Shown: positions 1 to 9,706, numbered from the stretch's first letter. The stretch is DNA of 53,207 nt from Nitrospirota bacterium (GCA_035516965.1 DATIZR010000063.1:1-53207); one strand, 5' to 3'. Made by a program: numbers and translations. Notes: generated by a model not told the origin, from the letters alone.

Positions 1-132
1 GCGCGCGCCGGGAAGATCAGCGAGGTCCTTCAATGGCAGCCACGGTATAAAGACCTCGGGACGATCGTCTCAGATGCGTGGCGATGGGAGCAAAAGTTGG
101 CAATCGGCGCAAAACAAAAAGGGCGGCCTTGA
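1..132 (+). CDS. galE: UDP-glucose 4-epimerase, C-terminal end (partial)
   Basis: The reading frame is open from base 1 to a TGA at 130-132 and gives 43 residues. The stretch from about residue 5 to 30 (KISEVLQWQPRY, then a DLGTIV..AW.WEQK pattern) is the usual C-terminal tail of GalE-type short-chain dehydrogenase epimerases. That family interconverts UDP-glucose and UDP-galactose in the cytoplasm. The NAD-binding and catalytic parts lie outside the window. A glycosyltransferase gene follows on the same strand, as expected for a nucleotide-sugar gene in a surface-polysaccharide region. The call rests on one short tail, so another epimerase of the family is possible. Confidence 0.7.
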   Translation, partial: ARAGKISEVLQWQPRYKDLGTIVSDAWRWEQKLAIGAKQKGRP

Positions 133-202
133 TGACCGAAAGAGGCCGCGCCGTATCGCCGGCTTGGGCCGCGCACGATGTGAGCAATGCAGCGGAGAAC
201 AG

Positions 203-1090
203 ATGAAACCGTTACTCAGTATCATCATCCCGGCCTATAAGGCCGAAAAGACCATTGACAGGACCCTCGATTCGCTCTCGCGGATGTCTCCCGAATCCCG
301 AAGTGCTGCGGAAGTGATCGTCGTCGATGACGGGTCCACGGACCGGAGTGCTGAGATCGCGGAATCAAAAAGGGCGTCCCTTTTGCCGCTCGAACTCTTG
401 ATCCTGTCACAATCGAACAAGGGACTGTCTGCTGCACGGAACACGGGGCTCCGGCACAGCCGGGGCGAGTATATCTTCCTGCTGGACTCCGATGATGAGC
501 TCGCCCTGGATCCGGTTCCCTGGATCCGCCAGCAGAGAGAGGCCTCGTCACTTCTCTTCGCTGTTCGCTATCAGAAGGGAGATTCATTCCTGCGCAGGAG
601 AAAGGCGCCGTCCCTGACGACGCACAATCTGTTCGACGTGTTCACCGCGGGGAACGCATTAACGGTGTCCAGCATCATCTTTCGAAAAGACCGCGTACGA
701 TGCCCCTTCGATGCAGCCCAATTCAGCCTCGAGGATTGGCTTTTCTGGATGACGAACCCGTTGATTTTCGAGAAGACACGATCTTTCCCGCAGGAGACAT
801 CGGCCATTATTCACGTGCATGAAGAGAACATGTCCTCGAATGCCGGGAAGATGGGGAAATACCGTCAGAGGGCTGCGGAAATGATGCTGGCGAACGCGGG
901 GGGCGGGCTGACGCGGAAGCAGAGAAACAACCTGCTGATCCAGGCACGAATCGGTATGATCCAGCAGGGGATGAAGGCGCCCGTCGGGACCTATTTTCTC
1001 GTTCCCTGCGCGATGTCTCTTTACGTGCGATTGATTCTCTACGGTGTCACGGGGGGGAACCTGGGGAAGCTGGGATTATACAATAGCTGA
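203..1090 (+). CDS. Family 2 glycosyltransferase
   Basis: This 295-residue protein begins MKPLLSIIIPAYKAEKTID, the N-terminal strand-helix of a GT-A fold. The nucleotide-sugar motifs VVDDGSTD (about residues 39-46) and LDSDDE (about 96-101, DXD-type) are present, with NKGLSAARNTG between them. It probably transfers a sugar from a nucleotide donor to a polysaccharide or lipid-linked acceptor on the cytoplasmic side of the membrane. The frame is open further upstream to 74, but ATG 203 has GGAG at 193-196 and starts right at the conserved domain. The upstream codons overlap galE in another frame. The acceptor and sugar cannot be told from sequence. Confidence 0.85.
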   Translation: MKPLLSIIIPAYKAEKTIDRTLDSLSRMSPESRSAAEVIVVDDGSTDRSAEIAESKRASLLPLELLILSQSNKGLSAARNTGLRHSRGEYIFLLDSDDELALDPVPWIRQQREASSLLFAVRYQKGDSFLRRRKAPSLTTHNLFDVFTAGNALTVSSIIFRKDRVRCPFDAAQFSLEDWLFWMTNPLIFEKTRSFPQETSAIIHVHEENMSSNAGKMGKYRQRAAEMMLANAGGGLTRKQRNNLLIQARIGMIQQGMKAPVGTYFLVPCAMSLYVRLILYGVTGGNLGKLGLYNS

Positions 1091-1152
1091 TCGGTTTTCA
1101 CGGTGCAGATGAACTCCGGCACAGGAATGCCCGCGCCGCGTCCGGCGGCGCT

Positions 1153-2349
1153 TCATGCCTTCGCTTCTTTCAATGCCTTCCGCTCGAAAACCCAGTCAAA
1201 GAAAAGCTCATAGCCCACGACGAAGACCATGATGAAACCGATGGACGGCATATACATGCGGTGCTCGAAAATGATGTCGAGAATGGGTACGAAGCTCTGC
1301 ACCGGGGACAGCCCGATGTAGAACCACGCAACCCCGAACGGAACCAGCAGGGATCTCTTCTTGAGGTAGAGCCAGAAAGCGCCGCACACGACCGCGACAT
1401 GCCCGAGGAACGACAGGAGCGTCGGGAACTCGAAGAGGGTTTTTGCCAGGGGATAGTCGTAATCGAGGTTCTGGTTGATCGGGAGCAGCATGAGTCTGAT
1501 ATAGGTCCACATCACGTTGAATGAGGTGAGCAGGTACGTCATGGGCGTTATCCCCTTCTGACCGCTGATGCCGAACCCCGCACTCGTGCTTCCGCCCGAT
1601 CCCGACATCGACGGCATCACGATCTTCAGGATCAGGGCCCAGGGAAGGACCAGCAGGAGATAGGCCTTCCACCGGCCCAGCACGTTCTTCAGGCTGCCAT
1701 CGGCGACGAACAGGAAATCGTACAGCGCCAGCAGGGCCGGCAGCGTCACGGCCCATTCCTTCGAGGCCATGGACAGGAGGGAGGTGAAGAAAGCAAGCAC
1801 ATAGTGCCTGAATTTTCCCGTCTGGAGCCCTTCGATAAAGAAGAGGAACGTCGAAAGATAGAAAAACGTCGCCAGGAGCTCGCTGCGGCTGATGATATAG
1901 GTCACGGATTCGGTCTGGATCGGATGCACGGCAAAGAGCAGGGCGCCGAACAGGGCCATCCTGCGGCTCTTCTCCGCATACCGGGCGCTCAGGCTGGGCA
2001 GGTTCAATGTCCGGAGGAGGAACAGGAAGACCAGGACGCTGTTGGCGATGTGAACCCCGATGTTGAAGGCATGCCACCCGACCACTTTCAGCCCGCCCAG
2101 GGCATAGTTCAGCATCAGCGACAGATTGACAACTGGCCGGTTGGAGTTCAGGCACGTCAGGATGTTCTCGACGGTCACATGTTTGATGGCAAAGTTCTCC
2201 GATATGGCGGCGTCATCATCAAAATGAAAACTCGCCGTGAAGGTGTTCGAATAGGCAATGAGGACCAGGACCGCGATGAGCCCGATGGCGATGAGATTGA
2301 AACGGGGGCTGCCGAAGATCCGGGCAAGTTTGTCGCTGAACGCATTCAT
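1153..2349 (-). CDS. TMTC/ArnT-like polytopic membrane protein (GT-C type)
   Basis: 398 residues with about ten hydrophobic segments. After the first membrane helix comes a loop with FHFDDDAAI, the acidic motif of GT-C glycosyltransferases. It is followed by NRPVVNLSLMLNYALGG and GWHAFNIGVHIANSVLVF, as in bacterial relatives of TMTC O-mannosyltransferases. Proteins of this class use polyprenyl-phosphate sugars on the outer face of the inner membrane. Larger relatives carry TPR repeats after the last helix; this protein stops there. A separate TPR protein at 41.5-42.3 kb starts with the kind of segment that would follow. It is the last gene of a minus-strand run with DUF2304 and a polyprenyl-phosphate glycosyltransferase-like protein, which may supply its donor. 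That functional link is inference. Confidence 0.65.
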   Translation of the reverse strand: MNAFSDKLARIFGSPRFNLIAIGLIAVLVLIAYSNTFTASFHFDDDAAISENFAIKHVTVENILTCLNSNRPVVNLSLMLNYALGGLKVVGWHAFNIGVHIANSVLVFLFLLRTLNLPSLSARYAEKSRRMALFGALLFAVHPIQTESVTYIISRSELLATFFYLSTFLFFIEGLQTGKFRHYVLAFFTSLLSMASKEWAVTLPALLALYDFLFVADGSLKNVLGRWKAYLLLVLPWALILKIVMPSMSGSGGSTSAGFGISGQKGITPMTYLLTSFNVMWTYIRLMLLPINQNLDYDYPLAKTLFEFPTLLSFLGHVAVVCGAFWLYLKKRSLLVPFGVAWFYIGLSPVQSFVPILDIIFEHRMYMPSIGFIMVFVVGYELFFDWVFERKALKEAKA

Positions 2350-2412
2350 GACTTCTGTTCAACCTCCCTGCAATTTGTGCAATCTACCATGGAAAATCAG
2401 GCAAGTAAAGCA

Positions 2413-2796
2413 TTAATTCCCGTGTTGCCGGCTTCCGGCACCGCCCGCCGCTCCTTGCTGGCTCATCGCGGCCACTTCCTGTTTGAGGAGCGCAAGCTCC
2501 TGCGCAAGCTTCTTGTTCTTTTCGGACAGCCCCGAGATCACGATGGAAAAATGCAGCGTGATCATCAGGAGGAAGAGGAATGCGATGAGAAACAGGGCCG
2601 ACGGCGGGTAATAGATGCCGACGAGGTGTGAAATATACTCGATGCCCTTCGTCGCGGACAGGACGAGCAGAACTCCGCTCGCGAGCAGCCAGAGCAGCGA
2701 ATAGCGCTCCTTGAGGCGGCCCCTCCGGATCAGTTCGATCACCAGCAGCAGCACCGCTGCGCTCCCGCAGATGGCGAGCAGCTTCAGAATGTCCAT
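2413..2796 (-). CDS. DUF2304 family small membrane protein
   Basis: 127 residues. There are three hydrophobic helices (about 5-20, 35-55, 65-90) with a basic RRGRLKERYSLLWL stretch between the first two, then a C-terminal coiled-coil tail (SEKNKKLAQELALLKQE). This is the layout of the DUF2304 family, which typically sits next to polyprenyl-phosphate glycosyltransferase genes as here. The start ATG at 2796 is preceded by GAGG. It begins 4 bases after the upstream glycosyltransferase gene ends, so the two are very likely co-translated. The biochemical role of the family is not established; a membrane partner of the glycosyltransferase is a reasonable guess. Confidence 0.75.
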   Translation of the reverse strand: MDILKLLAICGSAAVLLLVIELIRRGRLKERYSLLWLLASGVLLVLSATKGIEYISHLVGIYYPPSALFLIAFLFLLMITLHFSIVISGLSEKNKKLAQELALLKQEVAAMSQQGAAGGAGSRQHGN

Positions 2797-2800
2797 CGTC

Positions 2801-3496
2801 TCACCTCACCTCTTTCATCAGATCGATCAGGATCGCCAGCATCACCTTGATCATATAGTAGGCGGACCGGAGCGGCGTGATCGAGGACGTGCCGCCGGTT
2901 CGCTCCTGCATGACGACGGGGACCTCCCGGATGCTCATCCGCTTCTTGTGCAGGAGGACCAGAGCCTCCACCTCGGGGTAGTCTTCCGGGTAACTCTCGG
3001 CGAAGAAATCGATCACCTTGCGGTTGACCGCCCGGAATCCCGACGTGCTGTCCGTCACCGGCGTGTCGAGGATACGGGACAGGACGGTCGAAAAGATCCA
3101 TATCCCCGTCCTTCTCAGAAAGGGGGCCCGGTAGGTGCCGGCGTTCACGAAGCGGGACCCGATGACCAGGTCGGCATGTCCGGACCGGATCGCGCCCAGC
3201 AGCTTTTCGATCTCCGAAGCGCAGTGCTGCCCGTCGCCGTCGAACTGGATGGCCGCGTCATACCCGTTCTGCCTGGCATACAGAAAGCCGGTCTGCATCG
3301 CGCCGCCGATACCCAGATTGAATGGCAGGTCCACGACCCTGACCCCGAGCCCGGCCGCCGTTTGCCCCGTGTTGTCCTTCGACCCGTCGTTCACGACCAG
3401 GATGTCCGCTTCGCCGAAATGAGCCCGGAGATCGTCTATCACTCCTGGAAGGCTCGCTTCCTCGTTGTAGGCCGGTATGATGACCAGGATTTTCAT
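2801..3496 (-). CDS. Family 2 glycosyltransferase, polyprenyl-phosphate mannose synthase-like
   Basis: 231 residues. It begins MKILVIIPAYNEEASLPGVI; VVNDGSKDNT and QFDGDGQH (the DXD metal and donor site) follow. FVNAGTYRAPFLRR and DSTSGFRAVNRKV match the dolichol/undecaprenyl-phosphate mannose or glucose synthase group. Such enzymes move a sugar from a nucleotide donor to a polyprenyl phosphate at the cytoplasmic face. The protein lacks the C-terminal membrane helices of the longer forms, which fits with DUF2304 being encoded immediately after it. A TMTC-like GT-C protein next in the operon is a plausible user of the lipid-linked sugar. Confidence 0.8.
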   Translation of the reverse strand: MKILVIIPAYNEEASLPGVIDDLRAHFGEADILVVNDGSKDNTGQTAAGLGVRVVDLPFNLGIGGAMQTGFLYARQNGYDAAIQFDGDGQHCASEIEKLLGAIRSGHADLVIGSRFVNAGTYRAPFLRRTGIWIFSTVLSRILDTPVTDSTSGFRAVNRKVIDFFAESYPEDYPEVEALVLLHKKRMSIREVPVVMQERTGGTSSITPLRSAYYMIKVMLAILIDLMKEVR

Positions 3497-3497
3497 G

Positions 3498-4535
3498 TCA
3501 GTCCTTCAAGGCGAGCTCCGAAGCGGAGATGCCGTGCGCGCCGAATAAACGGTACAACTCGCGACGTCCGATGCGCCGGAGAGGCCGAAGCTTCCGCCGC
3601 TGCTTCAGGATGCGGACCAGCGACGCGAGTGCGGCGCCCCATGCCTTCAGCAGAACGGCGGCTGCCGTGAACATACCCTGCTCGGAGGAGAATTTGCCGC
3701 TCGCGCCCCGCCCGGTCACCGCTCCGTAGAGCTGGATGGCCAGGCGTTTCAGCGTGAAGAGCGGGCTGACCATGATCAGCTCCGCCGGATAATACTTCAG
3801 CAGCACCCAGATCCTGTTCCGCTCCACGAGAAAAGCCTTGAGCGGGGAATAGGTCGATGACGACGAGGAGTAGCGGTGGTAGACTCTTGCCGAGGGCACA
3901 TACACGCACCGCCAGCCCGCGAGCCGGGCGCGGAGGCCAAGGTCCACGTCGTCAGCATACGCGAAAAAATCCTCATCGAGCAGTCCGATCTCGTCCAGCA
4001 TCGACCGCCGGTACAGGCCGGCGCACCCGCTCGGGAACAGGACCTCTTCCTGCCGGTCATATTGTCCCTCGTCCCGTTCGAGCCGCCCCCTGCCGCGGGC
4101 AAGCCCGTCACGGTACAGCAGAAGACCCACGTTGTCGATCACTCCCGGATCATCGTAGGTCAGGATCTTGCTCGCCCACATTCCCGACTGCGGGTCCGCC
4201 TCAGCGGCCGCGATCAGGCTGCTCAGCCAGTCAGGGTCGGCTCGCGTATCATTGTTGAGGAGCGCGATATACGCCCCCGATGAAACTCGGATCCCCGCAT
4301 TACATCCGCCGGCAAAACCCGTGTTCGTTTCCAGGCTGACAAGCACAACCCCCGGATGTTCCCTGCGCAGGTATTCGACGGAGCCGTCCCGGGATCCGTT
4401 GTCGACCACGACAACCTCAAAATCCCCGAACCGCTGCTGCGAAAGCGACTGCAGACAGTCGGCGAGCAGCTTCTTCCCATTCCAGTTTACGATGACCACG
4501 GAGACAAGCGGTGATGGTACTCCATTCTGCGGCAT
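3498..4535 (-). CDS. Family 2 glycosyltransferase, rhamnosyltransferase-like
   Basis: 345 residues. The N-terminal GT-A domain shows VSVVIVNWNGKKLL, VVVDNGSRDGSVE, NTGFAGGCNAGIR and the metal-site motif LLNNDTRADP. The segment FFAYADDVDLGLRARLAGW near residue 200 is the catalytic-region signature of rhamnosyl- and galactofuranosyltransferase-like GT2 proteins. About 100 basic C-terminal residues may bind the membrane. It ends 1 base before the next glycosyltransferase gene starts, so the two are one transcription unit. Role: adding a sugar to a cell-surface glycan; the sugar is unknown. Confidence 0.82.
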   Translation of the reverse strand: MPQNGVPSPLVSVVIVNWNGKKLLADCLQSLSQQRFGDFEVVVVDNGSRDGSVEYLRREHPGVVLVSLETNTGFAGGCNAGIRVSSGAYIALLNNDTRADPDWLSSLIAAAEADPQSGMWASKILTYDDPGVIDNVGLLLYRDGLARGRGRLERDEGQYDRQEEVLFPSGCAGLYRRSMLDEIGLLDEDFFAYADDVDLGLRARLAGWRCVYVPSARVYHRYSSSSSTYSPLKAFLVERNRIWVLLKYYPAELIMVSPLFTLKRLAIQLYGAVTGRGASGKFSSEQGMFTAAAVLLKAWGAALASLVRILKQRRKLRPLRRIGRRELYRLFGAHGISASELALKD

Positions 4536-4571
4536 ATGTTTCCGTGCGGCCTTCCGGCGTCCTGACCAATG

Positions 4572-5036
4572 CTAGGAAAGCGCGCTGATTTCCCTTTCTC
4601 GTTTTCGGTACCGGATCACGGCCCAATAGATGACGACGTATGCCACTCCGGCGGCGACGGCCCCGATGATGACGGTCCCCGCGACAAAGGGCCAGAGGTA
4701 GGGCATCAGCACTTCATAGGCATTCCGGAACGTGAGCTCGTTCCAGGCGATCACGGGAGCAGCGATATCGGCTCCGGTGATTTTGAGTCCGAACCAGAGG
4801 CAAAACCCGTACAGGGGTACAACGGTCCAGGGATTATTGATGAGGGCTCCCGTGAACACGACCAGCTTGCTCAGGCGGAACAGCCACGCGAGCAGAAGAC
4901 AGCTGATCGTGTGCAAGCCGAACGTGGGGGAAAAGCCGATAAAAACACCGAGGGCGAAGGCGGCAGCCATCTGGCTCGGAGAATCGTCCAGCTTGAAGAT
5001 CCTCCTGATACGGTCTCTCACATATTTTATAGGCAT
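4572..5036 (-). CDS. DUF2062 domain membrane protein
   Basis: The likely start is ATG 5036 (MPIKYVRDRIRRIFKL), giving 154 residues. The frame stays open to 5426 but there it only overlaps thiL. The body SPSQMAAAFALGVFIGFSP, followed by LINNPWTVVPLYGF, is the DUF2062 signature, with three to four membrane helices and a basic tail RYRKRERE. Members of this family are often encoded with glycosyltransferases; their function is unknown. The start overlaps the thiL stop by 10 bases, indicating translational coupling. Confidence 0.78.
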   Translation of the reverse strand: MPIKYVRDRIRRIFKLDDSPSQMAAAFALGVFIGFSPTFGLHTISCLLLAWLFRLSKLVVFTGALINNPWTVVPLYGFCLWFGLKITGADIAAPVIAWNELTFRNAYEVLMPYLWPFVAGTVIIGAVAAGVAYVVIYWAVIRYRKREREISALS

Positions 5037-6064
5037 CGTTGTTCGGGCGTCCGGCGTTTCCCCGCTCCCGGCGCTTCGGCCCGGAAATGATCGTATCCGG
5101 CCGGCGGCAGCTCCCGGGAGCCCGAGTCGTCGATCAGGCGTACGCCTTTCCGCTTCGTTACGGTCCCCACCTCCGTCACGGGAAGCTTCAGGGCATGGAG
5201 CCTTTTCACACGGCCCGGGGGAACGGTGAATAAGAGTTCGTAATCCTCGCCGCCGGCAAGCGCGTACTGGAGCGCGGGCTGCGGGAGTTGGGATGACCAT
5301 TTTCGAAGTGCCGTCGAGAGGGGCAGCTGACCGGCAATGATATCGGCGCCGACCCCGCTTTGCGAGCAGATATGGGTGAGATCCGAGGACAGGCCGTCGC
5401 TGAGGTCGATCATCGCGCTGACGCATCCGGCGCGGGCGAGCTTTCTCCCCTCGGCCACCCGGGGAATTGGCCGGAGGTGCTTTTGGACCAGCCGTCTCAT
5501 GCCCGGCTCTTCACGCCCGACGCCCGCCTTCAACAGCTCGAGCCCCGCAGCGGAATCGCCCAGCGTACCCGTAACGAACACCTTGTCCCCGGGCCGGGCC
5601 CCTGCCCTCGTAATGGTCCGGGACGGCATCGCTTCTCCGATGGCGGTGACGCTGATGAAGAGTCCGCGCCGGGAGGCACAGGTGTCTCCGCCCGCCAGGA
5701 ACGCCCGATGGCTGCGCAGCATGCTGTGAAAGCCGCGGTAGAATTCGACGACCTGTTCCGTGGTGATGCTCCGCGGAAGGCCGAGCGCCGTCAGACAGAA
5801 CCGCGGCGAGCCTCCCATTGCGGCGATGTCGCTGAGGTTCACGGCCGCCGACTTCCATCCCAGGGAATAGAAATCGGTGAAGGAAAGGTCAAAATGAACG
5901 CCCTCGAGCAGGAGATCGGTGGTGACGAGCACGGCCGCTGAGGCCGGCAGCCTGATGACTGCAGAGTCGTCCCCGATGCCAACGAGCAGCGAGGGGTGCC
6001 TGCCCGGAGACATCTTCCGGATGCGGTTGATCAGGCCGAATTCACCGAGGTCTGATAATTTCAT
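5027..6064 (-). CDS. thiL: Thiamine-monophosphate kinase
   Basis: 345 residues, close to the usual length. It phosphorylates thiamine monophosphate to thiamine diphosphate with ATP, the last step of cofactor synthesis in bacteria. Family motifs in order: GEFGLINRI, GIGDDSAVI (Mg-binding, about residue 30), TTDLLLEGVHFDLSF, SDIAAMGG, GFHSMLRSHRAFLAGGDTCAS, and GGEDYELLFTVP near the C-terminus. The start at 6064 gives the normal N-terminus MKLSDLGEF. It heads the minus-strand run that continues into DUF2062 and glycosyltransferase genes. No TPP riboswitch was recognised upstream. Confidence 0.93.
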   Translation of the reverse strand: MKLSDLGEFGLINRIRKMSPGRHPSLLVGIGDDSAVIRLPASAAVLVTTDLLLEGVHFDLSFTDFYSLGWKSAAVNLSDIAAMGGSPRFCLTALGLPRSITTEQVVEFYRGFHSMLRSHRAFLAGGDTCASRRGLFISVTAIGEAMPSRTITRAGARPGDKVFVTGTLGDSAAGLELLKAGVGREEPGMRRLVQKHLRPIPRVAEGRKLARAGCVSAMIDLSDGLSSDLTHICSQSGVGADIIAGQLPLSTALRKWSSQLPQPALQYALAGGEDYELLFTVPPGRVKRLHALKLPVTEVGTVTKRKGVRLIDDSGSRELPPAGYDHFRAEAPGAGKRRTPEQRCL

Positions 6065-6361
6065 GCGATGCAGACTGCAGACGACAGGCGGCCGTTCCTT
6101 GTGCGTCTGTCCCTGTCCTCTGGAATCTGAACTCCCAACCCGGCCAAGCCGGAATCAAGATTGTCATTAACCACAGGCGGCAACTCGACTAACCTCGTCG
6201 AGGTCTTCGCCGCACACGGGCAGAAGCACGGATACAAAGCGCGAGCCCGCTTTATCTGTGTGTCCGCGAAGCGGACCCGTGGTTCAGCAGGGTTTTGGCT
6301 TTCGCAGTGTGTGCGATTATTCGAATGCCCCACCACGGTGAGAGAACTCTGACGTATTTGT
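6065..6361. repeat. Non-coding spacer with a folded inverted-repeat element (core 6169-6284)
   Basis: No gene is recognisable between the lon stop and the thiL start. The core is bounded by AACCAC (6169-6174) and GTGGTT (6279-6284). Inside are three short palindromes: CCTCG-T-CGAGG (6193-6203), a longer imperfect stem with CACGGATACAAAGCG facing CGCTTTATCTGTG (about 6226-6259), and GTCCGC-GAA-GCGGAC (6262-6276). None is followed by a T-run, so it is not an ordinary intrinsic terminator. It resembles the small dispersed extragenic elements (CACGGATAAA...TTATCCGTG type) common in such genomes. Copies elsewhere could not be checked. Confidence 0.4.
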
Positions 6362-8773
6362 CTAATGCGTGGCCCGGGATCTGCCGGGGAGCTTCTTGTG
6401 CGCAATGCGGCGCGGCTGCTTGGCGACAAGCGCCGACGTGATCACATCGTCCATGGTCTTGGCAAAGATAAAGTGCATATCCTTCCGGAGATACTTCGGG
6501 ATGTCGTCAAGGTCCTTCTCGTTCTCCTTCGGTATGATCATGGTCTTGATGCCTGCCCGGCGTGCGGCGAGCGTCTTTTCCTTCAGCCCGCCGATCGGCA
6601 GCACCCTCCCCCGGAGCGTCACTTCGCCCGTCATGGCAAGGTCCTTCTTGACCGGCGCATTGGTGAAAACGGAAGCAAGGGCCGTTGCCATGGTGACGCC
6701 GGCCGAGGGACCGTCCTTCGGAATGGCGCCCGCGGGAACGTGGATATGCACGTCGGTCTTGCCGAACACCTCGGATTGGATGCCGAGCAGTCCTGCGCGC
6801 GACCGCACGTAGGTGAGCGCCGCGTGCGCCGATTCCTTCATCACATCGCCGAGGTGCCCGGTCAGCGTCAGGTTGCCCTTGCCGCGCATGGTCGTCGCTT
6901 CGATATACAGGATATCGCCGCCCGTCTCGGTCCAGGCCAGCCCGGTCACGACGCCGACCTCGTCCTGTTCACGCTCGACCTCGGGCAGGAATTTCGGCAC
7001 GCCGAGGTACGTGTGGAGGTTCTGGGGCGTGATCGTGAACAACCCTGTTTCTCCTTCCGCGACCTTCCTCGCCACCTTGCGGCAAAGATGCCCGATCTCG
7101 CGTTCGAGGTTCCTGACGCCGGCCTCGCGGGTGTACTGGGCAATGACCTGCAGGACCGTCTTGTCGGGGATCGCGATGTTCTTTTCCGATATGCCATGCT
7201 CGGTAAGCTGGCGCGGGATCAGATAGCTTTTCGCGATGCCGAGCTTTTCCTGTTCCGTATAACCGGAAAGATGGATGATCTCCATACGGTCTTTCAGCGG
7301 GCCCGGGATCGGATCGGTCATGTTCGCGGTGGTGATGAACATCACCTTGGACAGGTCAAAAGGCAGCCCGATGTAGTGATCGCTGAAGGAATTGTTCTGC
7401 TCCGGATCGAGCACCTCCAGCAGGGCGGCCGAAGGATCGCCCCGGAAGTCGGCCCCGATCTTGTCGATCTCGTCGAGCATGAAGACGGGGTTGTTGTTCC
7501 CGGCTGTCTTGATGCCCTGGACGATCCTGCCGGGCAGCGCGCCTACGTAGGTCCTGCGGTGGCCGCGGATCTCCGCCTCGTCTCGTACCCCGCCCAGGGA
7601 GATGCGCACGAACTCCCGTCCCAGCGCGCGGGCAATGGATTTGCCGAGCGAGGTCTTGCCAACTCCCGGAGGCCCGACAAAGCACAGGATGGGGCCCTTC
7701 ATCTTCTCCTTCAGCTTCCTGACCGAGAGATATTCCAGGATGCGCTCCTTCACCTTCTCGAGGTCGTAGTGGTCCTCTTCGAGCACCCGGTGCGCCGCCT
7801 TCAGGTCCAGATTGTCCTTGGTCGCCTTGCTCCAGGGAAGCTCGGCCAGCCATTCGATATAAGTCCTGGTCATGGATGCCTCGGCGGCATCGGGATGCAT
7901 GCGCTCCAGCCTCCGAAGCTGCTTCTCCGCCTCCTTGGCCGCCTTTTCCGGCATCTTCGCTTCCTTGATCTTCTCGCGCAGCTCGCGCATGTCCTCGGAC
8001 CGGTCGTCGGTGTCGCCGAGCTCGCGCTGGATCGCCTTGAGCTGTTCACGCAGGAAGTATTCGCGCTGGGTCTTGTCGATCTCACCCCGCACATCGGCCT
8101 GGATCTTCTGCTGCATGGAAAGCAGCTCGATCTCCTTGCCGAGCGCCTCGTTGATGCGTTTGATCCGCTGGATCGGGTCGGTGATCTCGAGGATCTCCTG
8201 GGCCTGCTCCACCTTGAGCCCCATGTTGGCGACAGCGAGATCGGCGAGCTTGCCCGGATCGTCCACATTCTCGATGACCACCATGATGTCGGGGAGGATC
8301 ACCTTGCCGAAGGAGACGAGCTTCTCGATCTGCTCCTTCACATTCCGCATGAGCGCTTCGGTCTCGAGGTTCGCCTCGGACGGGACATCGGCGAAGGTCT
8401 TGATCTCGACCTGGTAGTAGGGCTCCTTCTGCAGGAACTTCGCGGTCTTCGCGCGGGCGACGCCCTGGACCAGGATCTTGATGCGGCCGTCGGGAAGCTT
8501 CAGCATGCGCATGATCACGCCGACGGTGCCCACCGAGTAAAGATCGGAAGGGGAGGGATTCTCCACGTTGATGTCCTTCTGGGAGGTCAGGAATATCATC
8601 CGGTTCCCTTCCAGCGCGACCTCGATCGCCTTGATGGACATTTCCCGGCCCACGAACAGCGGCAGCACCATGTAGGGAAAGACCACGATGTCGCGGATCG
8701 GGAGCAGCGGCAGTTTCTTGGGTATCTCGATGGACTGCTGGAGATCGATGTTTTTTGTCTCTGTCTTGGCCAA
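6362..8773 (-). CDS. lon: ATP-dependent protease Lon
   Basis: 803 residues, full length for LonA. It unfolds and degrades damaged and regulatory proteins in the cytoplasm. The N-terminal substrate domain ([20 protein letters not shown]) is followed by a coiled helical linker. The AAA+ module has Walker [10 protein letters not shown] and Walker [11 protein letters not shown]. The C-terminal protease domain has the Ser of [15 protein letters not shown] and a Lys about 43 residues later as the catalytic dyad. The start codon is TTG at 8773, with GAGGAGG just upstream and no ATG nearby in frame. It follows galU on the same strand. No heat-shock element was identified. Confidence 0.96.
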   Translation of the reverse strand: MAKTETKNIDLQQSIEIPKKLPLLPIRDIVVFPYMVLPLFVGREMSIKAIEVALEGNRMIFLTSQKDINVENPSPSDLYSVGTVGVIMRMLKLPDGRIKILVQGVARAKTAKFLQKEPYYQVEIKTFADVPSEANLETEALMRNVKEQIEKLVSFGKVILPDIMVVIENVDDPGKLADLAVANMGLKVEQAQEILEITDPIQRIKRINEALGKEIELLSMQQKIQADVRGEIDKTQREYFLREQLKAIQRELGDTDDRSEDMRELREKIKEAKMPEKAAKEAEKQLRRLERMHPDAAEASMTRTYIEWLAELPWSKATKDNLDLKAAHRVLEEDHYDLEKVKERILEYLSVRKLKEKMKGPILCFVGPPGVGKTSLGKSIARALGREFVRISLGGVRDEAEIRGHRRTYVGALPGRIVQGIKTAGNNNPVFMLDEIDKIGADFRGDPSAALLEVLDPEQNNSFSDHYIGLPFDLSKVMFITTANMTDPIPGPLKDRMEIIHLSGYTEQEKLGIAKSYLIPRQLTEHGISEKNIAIPDKTVLQVIAQYTREAGVRNLEREIGHLCRKVARKVAEGETGLFTITPQNLHTYLGVPKFLPEVEREQDEVGVVTGLAWTETGGDILYIEATTMRGKGNLTLTGHLGDVMKESAHAALTYVRSRAGLLGIQSEVFGKTDVHIHVPAGAIPKDGPSAGVTMATALASVFTNAPVKKDLAMTGEVTLRGRVLPIGGLKEKTLAARRAGIKTMIIPKENEKDLDDIPKYLRKDMHFIFAKTMDDVITSALVAKQPRRIAHKKLPGRSRATH

Positions 8774-8836
8774 GCCTTCCTCCTCAATGAACGGTTCCTT
8801 CTGATTCCCGCGGGTCCGTTCGCAGCCGTCCCTGCC

Positions 8837-9706
8837 CTACAATTTTAACTTCTGAAGATAATTTTTAAACTCCGTTCCGAACTCCTTGTTCTTCAGGCCG
8901 AACTCCACGGTGGCCTTCAGGAACCCCAGTTTGTCGCCGGCGTCATGGCGGATCCCCTTGAACTCGAATGCGTAGATGGGCTCCTTCTCCATGAGCAGCT
9001 TGAGTCCGTCCGTGAGCTGGATCTCGCCGCCCTTGCCGGGTTTCGTCTGTTCCAGCGCCGGAAAGATCCCCGGGGTCAGGATGTACCTGCCGATGATGGC
9101 GAGGTTGGAAGGCGCCTCGGCAGGGGCCGGTTTTTCCACCAGGTCCTTCACGAGATAGAGACCGTCCTCGATCCGACTGCCGTCGATGATCCCGTACTGG
9201 TGTGTCTGGTTCCTGGGCACTTTCTGGATCGCGAGGATCGTCGACGGATAGCGCTGGTAGACCTTGATCATCTGGCTCAGGACCGGAACGCCGGAGTCTA
9301 TGATATCGTCGCCGAGCAGCACTGCAAAGGGATCATCGCCCACCACGCGCTTCGTGGTCAACACGGCATGGCCGAGTCCCAGCGCCTTCTTCTGCCTTAT
9401 GTAGCAGAACGTCACCAGGTTAGCGATGCGCTGCACCTCGGAAAGCAGCTTGTGCTTGCCTTTTGCCTTGAGGTCTTCTTCGAGCTCGAAGGCTACGTCG
9501 AAATGGTCCTCGATGGCGCGCTTGCCCCTGCCCGTGACCAGCACGATCTCCTCGATGCCGGACGCGACAGCCTCTTCCACGACGTACTGGATGAGCGGCT
9601 TGTCCACGAGCGGCAGCATCTCCTTCGGAGACGCCTTCGTGGCCGGCAGAAACCTCGTCCCCAGGCCGGCGGCCGGGAATACGGCCTTGGTGATCGTTTT
9701 CTGCAC
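8837..9706 (-). CDS. galU: UTP-glucose-1-phosphate uridylyltransferase
   Basis: 289 residues. It makes UDP-glucose from UTP and glucose-1-phosphate and so feeds galE and the glycosyltransferases at the left end of the window. The nucleotidyltransferase signature [19 protein letters not shown] is at the N-terminus. [34 protein letters not shown] and [12 protein letters not shown] follow as in GalU. The start is GTG 9706, with GGGAGG 6-7 bases upstream. It stands between mlaD and lon on the same strand and may be read from either the mla transcript or its own promoter. Confidence 0.94.
   Translation of the reverse strand: MQKTITKAVFPAAGLGTRFLPATKASPKEMLPLVDKPLIQYVVEEAVASGIEEIVLVTGRGKRAIEDHFDVAFELEEDLKAKGKHKLLSEVQRIANLVTFCYIRQKKALGLGHAVLTTKRVVGDDPFAVLLGDDIIDSGVPVLSQMIKVYQRYPSTILAIQKVPRNQTHQYGIIDGSRIEDGLYLVKDLVEKPAPAEAPSNLAIIGRYILTPGIFPALEQTKPGKGGEIQLTDGLKLLMEKEPIYAFEFKGIRHDAGDKLGFLKATVEFGLKNKEFGTEFKNYLQKLKL

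Noticed and set aside
6365-8848. 827-codon open frame on the plus strand opposite lon
   Set aside because: Mirror of the lon codons in a high-GC gene; no family text, and lon on the other strand is complete.
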